From the NCBI GenBank assembly GCA_010014835.2, contig JAAAKB020000002.1, forward strand, positions 22,118 to 44,795: DNA of 22,678 bases, in the 5' to 3' direction. The notes under the pieces were generated by a model that was given only the letters and a program-made list of their open reading frames with translations, was not told the origin of the DNA and made no database searches. Of the stretch, positions 19,101 to 22,678 are shown piece after piece (position 1 is the first letter of the stretch; every line of letters begins with the position of its first letter). Source of the stretch: Apostichopus leukothele. Its lineage: Eukaryota > Echinodermata > Holothuroidea > Aspidochirotida > Stichopodidae. A program made the position numbers and the translations under genes.

Positions 19101-22086
19101 TTCTAAATTCATCAGATTTTACATTGATAGACCATGAACTCACCGTGCAAGTTCTGGTTTGCCTACAGTGTTGGCACACTTATCAGAGTACTTCTCACAG
19201 TAGAAGGTCTTTTCAAAGACTTCATGGATGGTGTCATTGTTCAAGCTCCTGAGAGCCTTGACCCAGTAACCGAACTTCCTTGGAGTATCCATCTTGACCT
19301 CATCAATAGTAGACTTGACCAAGTCTTTAATGTATGCCATAGCTTCATCAACAGACAATTCCTCCGTGGACTCAACCTTTGGGATTTCCTGAACAATGTT
19401 GGTAGAACGCTTATCATCTGTTAATAAAGTTAAGATAAACTTAAGTAGGCTAAAGTACAGCAGATACATTAAAACAGAAATTAATTAGTTATCCTCATGG
19501 AGCAAAGTATGGTAGATATTTTAATTTTAATGACTCACCTTATCCCTAATCACTTCTAGAGAGTAATGAAGTATACATTGGCAAGCACTTAACAAGAGAT
19601 AGGGACAGACATGATATGTTCAGTCATTCAACTTACATCTCAGAGCCTTGAAGTCAAGAGAGTTCAACTTCTGCAAATCCTGTTGCTCGAGTACTTGAGT
19701 CACGGTAGTCATGATACCACGGTCATTGGAGATGCTCATAGGCCAGAAAGAGTGGACTTCTTTACATTCTGCTCTTTGCATGTGTTGACCCTTGATGTCA
19801 TAAGTCTCATAGCGACACTGTTGTGAGGAGTTGAGCAGGTTGCTTCCAATGCTCTACAAATAAAAGAGAAACATTTGTCATAGCTGCAAAACAATTGAAT
19901 ATTAATGTCATATATCAATCTCGAAAAATATCATTAGCTTTTAAATACACTCCCTTAGCAATATGCAGACTTTCCATAACCCAGAATAAATATTAGGATA
20001 TAACACAGTTGGAATCAAATACGCCATTACTTATCCTAGTATGCATATATGAACATTTTTAAATAAATACTTGTATCCATGATTAATTTGATAGCTATAT
20101 CTATCAATCTATCTATTTATACTCTGTTTGGTATATCATTGTTTCCTTACCATGTTCTGCAAGTAGGCAAGTCCAGACCACAACAGAGGTGTCTTGAAGG
20201 GCTTCTGGGTACAGCTGCTAAGGTCTCTTGTCACCAAAAATTCTTCTGTGAATTCGTCAGAATTTGGAACATGAGTAGTAGTAGCTGAGCAGTTACCATG
20301 GATGGACAGTTGATCTGAGACAAGTTCCTCCTGAACAGAGCCAGTCCACTCCATCTGTAGAGCACTGAGAATACCCTTCTTCACATTGAGGACCTCCATA
20401 GTCTCATCAACATGAGGGAGCACTTCAATCATCAAACCATTGCTGACATGTGCCATAAGTTCATATCGCTCCAGATTCTGGGCAAATGCCCTTGTCTGTA
20501 AAGAAATGAATACAGACATTCTTACAGTCTGTAAAGTCTATTGCAATGTTTTAAGGGAAGGACACACCTTTTGTCATCATAACAGTGTAGAGTACACTCA
20601 GTACAGAATGTTTCTTGAAGTTAACTAACATTTGTAAATATAACATATACAATTTCCTCTTGTTATTGCATTCAATTTCAACCTGCAAGATCATAGTGCA
20701 TTGAATTATAGCAATAATGGAAATATACCATTTCCATACTGAGGCAAACAAACTGTGTTTTACTGAACAAAAATAATGACACTGTTCGTGATATTATGGA
20801 CTGGTCTTGGAGTTATGGAAAATGAAATTTGATCAATTGAACATGAAACAGCAATTGTAGCAGTTTACAATAAGAGAAAGATGAGTCAAGATATATGGAG
20901 GTGAGCTGTTCCTTACCTGGTCTGTTGCCGGTGTAATTTCACATTGTCCTATGTTCAGTACAACTACGCATTTCTGAGGTACTCTGATGACTACATGATC
21001 ACAAGTGATCCTGGTGTTTGAGGTAACATCGTGAGTTCCTACGATTCCTGTTTCTGTGGTACCGATGTAATTGAATACATATTCCTTTTTATACTGGAAA
21101 AGACCTATGGAAAAGATTATTAATTTAAGAGATTATTAACCAATGAGAAGACAGAACAATGCGAGCATATGATGGTATGTATCACATAGAACAATTAAAA
21201 GACTTCCAACTAATCTCATTCACAAAACACGTACAGTGAAATCAGGTAATGACTCTATATGAAAACTATGAGGAAACAGGATTTAAGATTTATCAAGATG
21301 AAAAATCTTATTACAAACCTGACCCTTTGGGTCATGCATGAAGTTGATAATAAGCACCATTGTTTCATCAAGTAAATACTTGAGAGTTAATTGTTAATTG
21401 ATAAGATACTAATTAATCATAGTCTATCAGAATTAATCAGATAAATGAGATACAGTGATAAGCAACTATAACAGAATATTTTCCCAAAACAGAAATCCAC
21501 CACACCAAGATTTGAATTTCAACTTAACTTTGTTGGCAAACTTATGCTGTGTGATACTGAATTTATTTTACTTGTCATTTTGATACTACTTTTGACAGCA
21601 TATGATATAAGTTAGCAACATTGTCACCTACGATAATGCTACCATCTACCTTTAACTTCACATGGATGATCAAATAAATTCAACAAAACAGACATACAAC
21701 GGGAGATCAACATAATTGTACTTACTGTTACATTGCACATCTTCAGCATCTTGGATGATTGGCACTGAGGAATTAAAAGAAAAGTGGGACATGGAGTAAA
21801 TTTGCTAATTCACCGACTAATCGTATTACAATACAAGAGTTAATCTTACTTTTGTTTGTGTTATTTTAAGTACTTGTGAAAATTCTTTGAAAATCACCTA
21901 TTAAGTTAATAGAAATTGAGACCTCTTAGAAGCAACTTTACAACAGTGACATAGTACAAAAAATTGTAATTTCATTTTATGTTTCTCAATTCTCACTTCC
22001 ATGAAACAATCACCCTTTTCTGCAAAGAATACACCTGATATAACTATTAAGGATAGTAAAGTCTTGCAGTGGGAAGAGTGCTTCAT
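348..22086 (-). CDS. Apolipoprotein B / apolipophorin-like large lipid transfer protein, 26 exons, 3' end outside the window
   Basis: This is one spliced gene on the minus strand. All 26 exons have GT donors and AG acceptors, and the phases chain without a break, giving at least 4,388 residues. By family, such proteins are secreted and form the non-exchangeable scaffold of lipoprotein particles. Visible order: signal peptide (about 1-22), vitellogenin-N lipid-transfer module (about 25-634), DUF1943/DUF1081-like beta sheets (about 635-1143), beta-rich linker (1144-1603), 36 repeats of 35 residues (1767-3023), then sequon-rich amphipathic helices (3087-4388). The length approaches vertebrate apoB-100 (about 4,560) and exceeds insect apolipophorin II/I (about 3,300). 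Vitellogenin is unlikely because there is no polyserine phosvitin. The last donor (346-347) shows that coding continues to the left; a C-terminal von Willebrand D domain, as in apolipophorins, could lie there. Exon coordinates were read by eye; family assignment is confident, the exact orthologue is not. Confidence 0.92.
1125..1515 (-). other. Intron 25
   Basis: No coding signal supported. Holds a perfect 8-bp inverted repeat (ccaatgat ... atcattgg, 1260-1284) with a 9-base loop. A 62-codon plus-strand frame at 1230-1418 has no family features. Confidence 0.7.
1516..1960 (-). CDS. Exon 25: amphipathic helices
   Basis: Encodes residues about 3982-4129. Helical repeats with evenly placed sequons: VEFANKTALQALDFGNQTL and VEVANKTLIISIELWNNLT look like two related blocks of about 18 residues. 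A charged coiled-coil-like stretch (VEKLEEYKEKVEELRINITK) follows, then strands to YLNNTLPG. Enters at phase 0 and leaves at phase 1 before gtatgt. Confidence 0.9.
2196..2447 (-). CDS. Exon 24: amphipathic helices
   Basis: An 84-codon exon (residues about 3898-3981), phase 0 at both ends. Starts IYEDVKQNVTVLVDQGKEYI and ends DQPLNLTIEQ, with five sequons (NVT, NET, NDT, NET, NLT). The acceptor has a good pyrimidine tract (ttgtatttctttaccag); an open frame continues upstream but lacks a better acceptor. Confidence 0.88.
2448..2824 (-). other. Intron 23 with a C12 run
   Basis: Non-coding. Contains a run of 12 C at 2638-2649 and short A/T runs nearby; nothing else seen. Confidence 0.7.
2825..5257 (-). 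CDS. Exon 23: 811-codon amphipathic-helix region
   Basis: Encodes residues about 3087-3897, phase 0 at both ends. Mostly amphipathic helices broken by prolines (NPRDFLEKYVN, NPKEALKNVYD, YPKETWELVKPKLEE), as expected for the alpha regions of apoB-type proteins that bind reversibly to lipid. I count 35 sequons, one per 23 residues, and only three cysteines. Near residues 3570-3650 lie three 8-residue acidic strand-like repeats followed by a run of 11-residue helical repeats. The acceptor is ttgttacag; the donor is GAG|gtgagt. Confidence 0.94.
5546..9993 (-). CDS. Exon 22: giant 4,448-bp exon encoding the beta-repeat array
   Basis: Encodes residues about 1604-3086 as one uninterrupted reading frame of 1,483 codons. 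The first about 160 residues are irregular sequon-rich strands. Then come 36 repeats of 35 residues, and a 63-residue tail ending KMKHMLE. By family, such amphipathic strands lie on the lipid surface as a belt. I count about 56 N-x-S/T sequons, one per 26 residues. There are no cysteines in the translated exon, unlike the N-terminal part. A single huge exon for the lipid-binding part recalls exon 26 of vertebrate APOB, but that similarity is architectural, not alignment-based. Confidence 0.95.
5735..9505 (-). repeat. Protein tandem array: 36 units of 35 residues (105 bp)
   Basis: Reading from 9505 downwards, the protein divides into 36 consecutive units. Thirty-three are exactly 35 residues; unit 7 has 36, unit 23 has 34 and unit 26 has 32. 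The sum (1,257 residues, 3,771 bases) equals the measured span. Typical openings are GLFKF, GIFDF, KFLDF, ALFKF, GPFVF and GFLKF. Phe is at position 5 in 24 units, position 21 is usually hydrophobic, and Asn is at position 22 in 19 units. DNA identity between most units is low, so the array is old; units 28 and 29 are the clear exception. Confidence 0.88.
9994..10516 (-). other. Intron 21
   Basis: 523 bp between exons 21 and 22. AT-rich, with a T run near 10087-10096. No exon, RNA or repeat recognised. Confidence 0.7.
10517..10811 (-). CDS. Exon 21: beta-rich region before the giant exon
   Basis: Encodes residues about 1506-1603: LDFSNEVRMSNSSAEGFNVS, IDMFNLIDIYNMSLKNGFN, then VLLPNITDFLTD. 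It joins the giant exon through a split Tyr codon (T|AC). No 35-residue periodicity was seen here, so the regular array begins only inside exon 22. Confidence 0.88.
10812..11193 (-). other. Intron 20
   Basis: 382 bp, AT-rich. Nothing recognised. Confidence 0.7.
11194..11456 (-). CDS. Exon 20: beta-rich region
   Basis: Encodes residues about 1418-1505: KFGDEAYDIKPVNFNTTLHF, TSLNVTSSVPTSLDLTNQTR, WGLGFTARLMKELS. Strand-rich with four sequons (NTT, NVT, NQT, NNT). No named domain recognised. Enters at phase 1 and leaves at phase 0. Confidence 0.88.
11457..11880 (-). other. Intron 19
   Basis: 424 bp. Nothing recognised. Confidence 0.7.
11881..12112 (-). CDS. Exon 19: beta-rich region
   Basis: Encodes residues about 1341-1417: DLPLVDFSYQYDIAVRMG, RYIDVHRGDYALFYQED, then KATNKVLKKEFSEFGEKVL. 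Alternating hydrophobic strands with no named domain. The acceptor is tttacag; the donor is TTTTGG|gtaagt, leaving phase 1. Confidence 0.88.
12113..12562 (-). other. Intron 18 with a short direct repeat
   Basis: 450 bp. Two similar 18-base words (ataaccctcagtaagtta near 12153 and ataaccgtcagtgagttg near 12232) lie 79 bases apart. Otherwise nothing recognised. Confidence 0.6.
12563..12800 (-). CDS. Exon 18: beta-rich region
   Basis: Encodes residues about 1261-1340: DDETPIYEQLSWPVSGYAIK, then strands TDTTLFISSLGQNFTVESVA. No named domain recognised. The exon joins exon 17 through a shared Trp codon (TG|G) and ends at phase 0 before gtatgt. Confidence 0.88.
12801..13136 (-). other. Intron 17
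   Basis: 336 bp, with a short duplication of tttgttctttt near 13048-13067. Nothing else recognised. Confidence 0.65.
13137..13488 (-). CDS. Exon 17: beta-rich region
   Basis: Encodes residues about 1144-1260. Amphipathic strands (RRDVMTVLSFHRNKTEAKWS, MKSSVSFTVKNSTMVGKTNY) with sequons at NKT, NIS, NAT, NST, NYT, NAS and NET. No named domain recognised; it is the start of the open beta sheet of lipid-binding strands expected here. Leaves phase 2 at TG|gtaagt. Confidence 0.9.
13489..13832 (-). other. Intron 16
   Basis: 344 bp. Nothing recognised. Confidence 0.7.
13833..14002 (-). CDS. Exon 16: basic loop and beta strands
   Basis: Encodes residues about 1087-1143. Contains a basic stretch GGAKPSKVPRKKNFGS, likely an exposed loop, near where insect apolipophorin is cut by furin. 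It lacks a canonical R-x-[KR]-R site. Ends VIDMITVNFTAPG. Enters at phase 2 and leaves at phase 1. Confidence 0.88.
14215..14363 (-). CDS. Exon 15: cysteine pair and beta strands
   Basis: Encodes residues about 1038-1086. Reads YQQCANAGKILGASLCMSF, then NASYAEIAPRFPLTGPL and SFNITLNNTD. A second possible acceptor 6 bases downstream (after YQ) would keep the frame. Leaves phase 2 at CA|gtaagc. Confidence 0.87.
14364..14896 (-). other. Intron 14
   Basis: 533 bp, AT-rich. Nothing recognised. Confidence 0.7.
14897..15155 (-). CDS. Exon 14: beta-sheet module (DUF1081-like)
   Basis: Encodes residues about 951-1037, strands such as AGIEILGTMGVHIPTTKMHA and VTIDGPKLKVQVKALD, then NEARLY polar NSEMSFIPGIMEDAVK. 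Position and strand pattern fit the DUF1081 region of apolipophorins; the domain name is inferred from position. Enters at phase 2 and leaves at phase 0. Confidence 0.88.
15426..15628 (-). CDS. Exon 13: PTGLGMPL-bearing beta region
   Basis: Encodes residues about 884-950. ELVLPTGLGMPLNCSANG is a conserved family motif (P-[TS]-x-x-G-x-P-L), followed by strands VLSVRTRGQLSIQLP. Supports the large lipid transfer protein assignment independently of exon 4. Leaves phase 2 at gtcagt. Confidence 0.93.
15629..15987 (-). other. Intron 12
   Basis: 359 bp. Contains a purine-rich patch on the plus strand (gaaaggaaggggaggagggg, about 15775-15794). Nothing else recognised. Confidence 0.65.
15988..16185 (-). 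CDS. Exon 12: helical segment in the DUF1943-like region
   Basis: A 66-codon exon (residues about 818-883), phase 0 at both ends. Encodes acidic helices (ENELDNDIQENLANM, KEQKERIASIYLRILGNELG) ending MLEGMVQE. The donor is gtaggt and the acceptor tctgcag. Confidence 0.9.
16381..16686 (-). CDS. Exon 11: DUF1943-like region with a proline/glutamate linker
   Basis: A 102-codon exon (residues about 716-817), phase 0 at both ends. Starts TGLDVQGFEVILESVFGPAG and ends with a low-complexity stretch VPVPEPEPL, a likely exposed loop. The donor gtgagt directly follows the PEPEPL segment. Confidence 0.9.
16870..17110 (-). CDS. Exon 10: start of DUF1943-like beta sheet
   Basis: Encodes residues about 635-715. 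It reads from LRKELALAIG through SSNIEISKILTIPYFNKT and SIESNLIFNPEALMPKSL to MGKEWELIE. Alternating strands following the horseshoe match the position of DUF1943 in apolipophorin and vitellogenin. Enters at phase 2 and leaves at phase 0. Confidence 0.9.
17277..17668 (-). CDS. Exon 9: LPD_N helical region, C-terminal part
   Basis: Encodes residues about 505-634. Contains ALGNLGP, NAVQALRRFN and VRIAAYLIYMKSD, which resemble the conserved end of the helical horseshoe in vitellogenin-N proteins, then SHMSNILESEDPSVQ. Enters at phase 0 and leaves at phase 2 (AG|gtatgt). Confidence 0.94.
17669..18071 (-). other. Intron 8
   Basis: 403 bp, AT-rich. Nothing recognised. Confidence 0.7.
18072..18200 (-). 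CDS. Exon 8: LPD_N helical region
   Basis: A 43-codon exon (residues about 462-504), phase 0 at both ends. Reads LPVAIQDFIELLNNIINNDC and later VEEERQILLAIK, helix-loop-helix sequence continuous with exons 7 and 9. The donor is a good gtgtgt-type site; the acceptor is ttccatag. Confidence 0.9.
18201..18614 (-). other. Intron 7
   Basis: 414 bp. Holds the (ACAT)n microsatellite listed separately; the rest is plain AT-rich sequence. Confidence 0.7.
18257..18306. repeat. (ACAT)n microsatellite
   Basis: About twelve tandem copies of ACAT with no visible interruption, flanked by tatatcac on the left and acaactacatatat on the right. Lies in intron 7. Likely length-variable between individuals. Confidence 0.95.
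18615..18882 (-). CDS. Exon 7: LPD_N helical region with CxxxxC
   Basis: Encodes residues about 372-461. LIQCGTLPCF is a C-x4-C pair, as found at the matching place in apoB. It is followed by amphipathic helices (PLAHVMMYTMAFRDYP, IFLPVSTMIYKYW) of the helical repeat domain. Enters at phase 2 and leaves at phase 0 before gtatgt. Confidence 0.92.
19144..19417 (-). CDS. Exon 6: LPD_N helical region
   Basis: Encodes residues about 281-371, a charged linker then helices (EELSVDEAMAYIKDLVKST, RKFGYWVKALRSLNNDTIHE). This corresponds to the start of the alpha-helical horseshoe of the family. A Cys pair occurs at FYCEKYSDKC. Enters at phase 1 (T|AT gives Tyr) and leaves at phase 2. Confidence 0.92.
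19637..19853 (-). CDS. Exon 5: end of the LPD_N barrel
   Basis: Encodes residues about 209-280. Contains SQQCRYETYDIKG followed by RAECKEVHSFWPMS, a cysteine pair 17 residues apart comparable to the next apoB disulfide. Ends in LQKLNSLDFKALR before the helical region. Donor AGAT|gtaagt leaves phase 1. Confidence 0.9.
20151..20495 (-). CDS. Exon 4: LPD_N with the NVKKGILSALQ hallmark
   Basis: Encodes residues about 94-208 as 115 whole codons. NVKKGILSALQ is the strongest family signature in the window (N-[IV]-K-[RK]-G-I-L-S in vitellogenins, apoB and apolipophorins). Two cysteines (HGNCSATT and LSSCTQKP) are 26 residues apart, the spacing of a known disulfide in human apoB. The acceptor is a clear tttacag; the donor is ATG|gtaagg. 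Confidence 0.95.
20496..20916 (-). other. Intron 3
   Basis: 421 bp, AT-rich. Nothing recognised. Confidence 0.7.
20917..21104 (-). CDS. Exon 3: start of the LPD_N beta-barrel
   Basis: Encodes residues about 31-93. Strands with cysteines at TCDHVV, QKCVVV and GQCEIT match the cysteine-rich N-terminal barrel of apoB and vitellogenin, which by family contacts MTP and starts lipid loading. Donor CAG|gtaagg, acceptor ccatag. Enters at phase 1 and leaves at phase 0. Confidence 0.88.
21105..21725 (-). other. Intron 2, longest intron near the 5' end
   Basis: 621 bp between the 39-bp exon 2 and exon 3. It contains a perfect 15-bp palindrome (listed separately). AT-rich otherwise, no extra exon recognised. 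Confidence 0.65.
21320..21334. promoter_or_regulatory. Perfect palindrome TGACCC-TTT-GGGTCA, everted nuclear-receptor-like half-sites
   Basis: Two GGGTCA half-sites point away from each other with a 3-base spacer. They overlap a second palindrome, TCATGCATGA (21332-21341). GGGTCA is a variant of the AGGTCA half-site bound by nuclear receptors, which control lipoprotein genes in animals. The pattern is seen directly; any function is inference. Confidence 0.3.
21726..21764 (-). CDS. Exon 2: 39-bp mini-exon at the mature N terminus
   Basis: The acceptor is a clear pyrimidine tract ending in CTCAG and the donor is a good gtaagt-type site. The frame reads PIIQDAEDVQCN and joins exon 3 as CNSLFQYKKEYVF, the typical opening of the vitellogenin-N module: a Cys followed by an aromatic/basic strand. 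Entry is at phase 1 and exit at phase 1. Confidence 0.8.
22035..22086 (-). CDS. Exon 1: start codon and signal peptide
   Basis: The ATG at 22086 opens MKHSSHCKTLLSLIVIS, a basic start followed by a hydrophobic core, as in a secretory signal peptide. A donor (TCAG|gtgtat) gives phase 1, which exon 2 requires. An alternative donor 21 bases further on (left end 22014, AAAAGG|gtgatt) is also phase 1 and would add GVFFAEK, making a longer core with a plausible cleavage after FFA. I cannot decide between them. The start has G at -3. Frame and position fit the gene well, but a first exon further upstream is possible. Confidence 0.6.
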
Positions 22087-22091
22087 AGCAT
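22083..22091 (-). other. Two-codon upstream ORF overlapping the start codon
   Basis: On the minus strand the sequence ATGCTATGA reads ATG CTA TGA. Its stop overlaps the proposed main start as ATGA. The upstream ATG has T at -3 (weak context), the main ATG has G at -3. If exon 1 is right, this could reduce translation slightly; it depends on where the transcript starts. Confidence 0.35.
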
Positions 22092-22133
22092 GGAATTATA
22101 TGGAATGTTTTGAAAATGCTCTTAATTGGACCA

Positions 22134-22146
22134 GCCAATTATTAAC
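22134..22146. promoter_or_regulatory. HNF1-like site overlapping CCAAT
   Basis: GCCAATTATTAAC matches 11 of 13 positions of the palindromic HNF1 consensus (GTTAATNATTAAC) and includes CCAAT. It lies about 50 bp upstream of the proposed start codon. HNF1 sites are known in liver and gut lipoprotein genes of vertebrates. A chance match in AT-rich DNA is quite possible. Confidence 0.25.
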
Positions 22147-22247
22147 TAGACTTGCAGTGATAGGAGCACCTCAAATGTAATACTCGTAGAATGGTATGGA
22201 AGACTTAAACTAGAGCAGCCAACTTAACTGGGGAAGTGGGGGAATAC

Positions 22248-22256
22248 TATTATAAA
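22248..22256 (-). promoter_or_regulatory. Weak TATA-like site
   Basis: TTTATAATA on the minus strand, about 160 bp upstream of the proposed start codon. Similar words are common in AT-rich DNA, so this is a weak candidate. Confidence 0.2.
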
Positions 22257-22578
22257 CTAGCCCAGCAAACGATTACAGGAGGTTTAAAATTTGAAACCTC
22301 TTTTTGCTGACACACAAACACTGTACCATTGGGAAAATGTTTAAACTGGAAGGTTTTTTATTTTATTCAAATCTGAGGTCGTCTCTTGCACTTGTCACAA
22401 TAAATTCAAGTGCCTGTTGATTTAGGAGAGACACTGAAATAAATATGGATCTCTTAAAGTATTGGAACTATTATGTTTTAGCGTTTACAAACTTGCAACA
22501 TACAAATTGTGTAGCAATCTGCTAAGTGACTTGCATCGTATGTTGCAATGGGATAAATTACTAAAAAATAGGAAGTGT

Positions 22579-22678
22579 CTATTGTTACGACGAGTCGTAA
22601 GAATAATTGCCGATTACGCATGCGCAGTTGCTATTTTACAACCAGGAGTACTATTTTTACGACCATGAGTAACAATAA
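22579..22678. repeat. Inverted and direct repeat cluster at the window edge
   Basis: TATTGTTAC at 22580-22588 is repeated inverted as GTAACAATA at 22669-22677. Inside are a hairpin TTACGAC-GA-GTCGTAA (22585-22600) and two direct copies of a 20-21-base word (22631-22650, 22651-22671) ending in AGGAGTA or ATGAGTA. Between them is ACGCATGCGCA, close to an NRF1 site. It looks like a small palindromic repeat or the edge of a larger element cut by the window. Confidence 0.5.

Larger units (their letters stand above)
22087..22678 (-). other. Upstream region of the gene
   Basis: 592 bp with no supported coding exon. Holds the HNF1-like and TATA-like words, a 7-bp inverted repeat (GAGGTTT ... AAACCTC, 22279-22300) and the repeat cluster at the window edge. 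The promoter is expected here if exon 1 is correct. Confidence 0.5.

Noticed and set aside
348-22086. Vitellogenin as the identity of the gene
   Set aside because: The N-terminal module is shared, but there is no polyserine phosvitin, and the long strand and helix regions fit apoB/apolipophorin instead.

Overview
The window is animal (eukaryotic) genomic DNA. It holds most of one very large, intron-rich gene read on the minus strand, from a signal-peptide exon near 22086 leftwards to a spliced exon ending at 348. The gene continues past the left edge. I identified 26 coding exons with GT/AG borders; the reading phase is continuous from exon to exon. They sum to 13,165 coding bases, at least 4,388 residues. 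The product is a large lipid transfer protein of the apolipoprotein B / apolipophorin class. The N-terminal part carries family hallmarks: the motif NVKKGILSALQ, paired cysteines with apoB-like spacing, a helical repeat region and PTGLGMPL. The species cannot be fixed from sequence. Compact introns (mostly 150-600 bp), AT-rich introns and the divergent protein suggest an invertebrate, perhaps a marine one.

Layout in transcription order (right to left). 22678-22087: upstream DNA with a short repeat cluster at the window edge, a weak TATA-like site, an HNF1-like site and a two-codon upstream ORF. 22086-17277: exons 1-9, signal peptide and vitellogenin-N (LPD_N) lipid-transfer module. 17110-13833: exons 10-16, the following beta-sheet modules (DUF1943 / DUF1081-like). 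13488-10517: exons 17-21, further beta-rich sequence. 9993-5546: giant exon 22 (4,448 bp). 5257-348: exons 23-26, amphipathic helices with a high density of N-glycosylation sequons.

The most striking observation is in exon 22. It encodes 36 consecutive repeats of 35 residues (33 of 36 units are exactly 35), covering 5735-9505 with no intron. Phe is at repeat position 5 in 24 units and Asn at position 22 in 19 units; in 17 of those the Asn starts an N-x-S/T sequon. This implies a very regular amphipathic beta-ribbon with a glycan site at a fixed place in about half of its rungs. I know of no such regular array described for apoB or apolipophorin, but I cannot search. The last five exons carry about 112 sequons in 2,785 residues.

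No second gene, RNA gene, CRISPR array or intact mobile element was found. The longer plus-strand open frames are antisense shadows of the exons.
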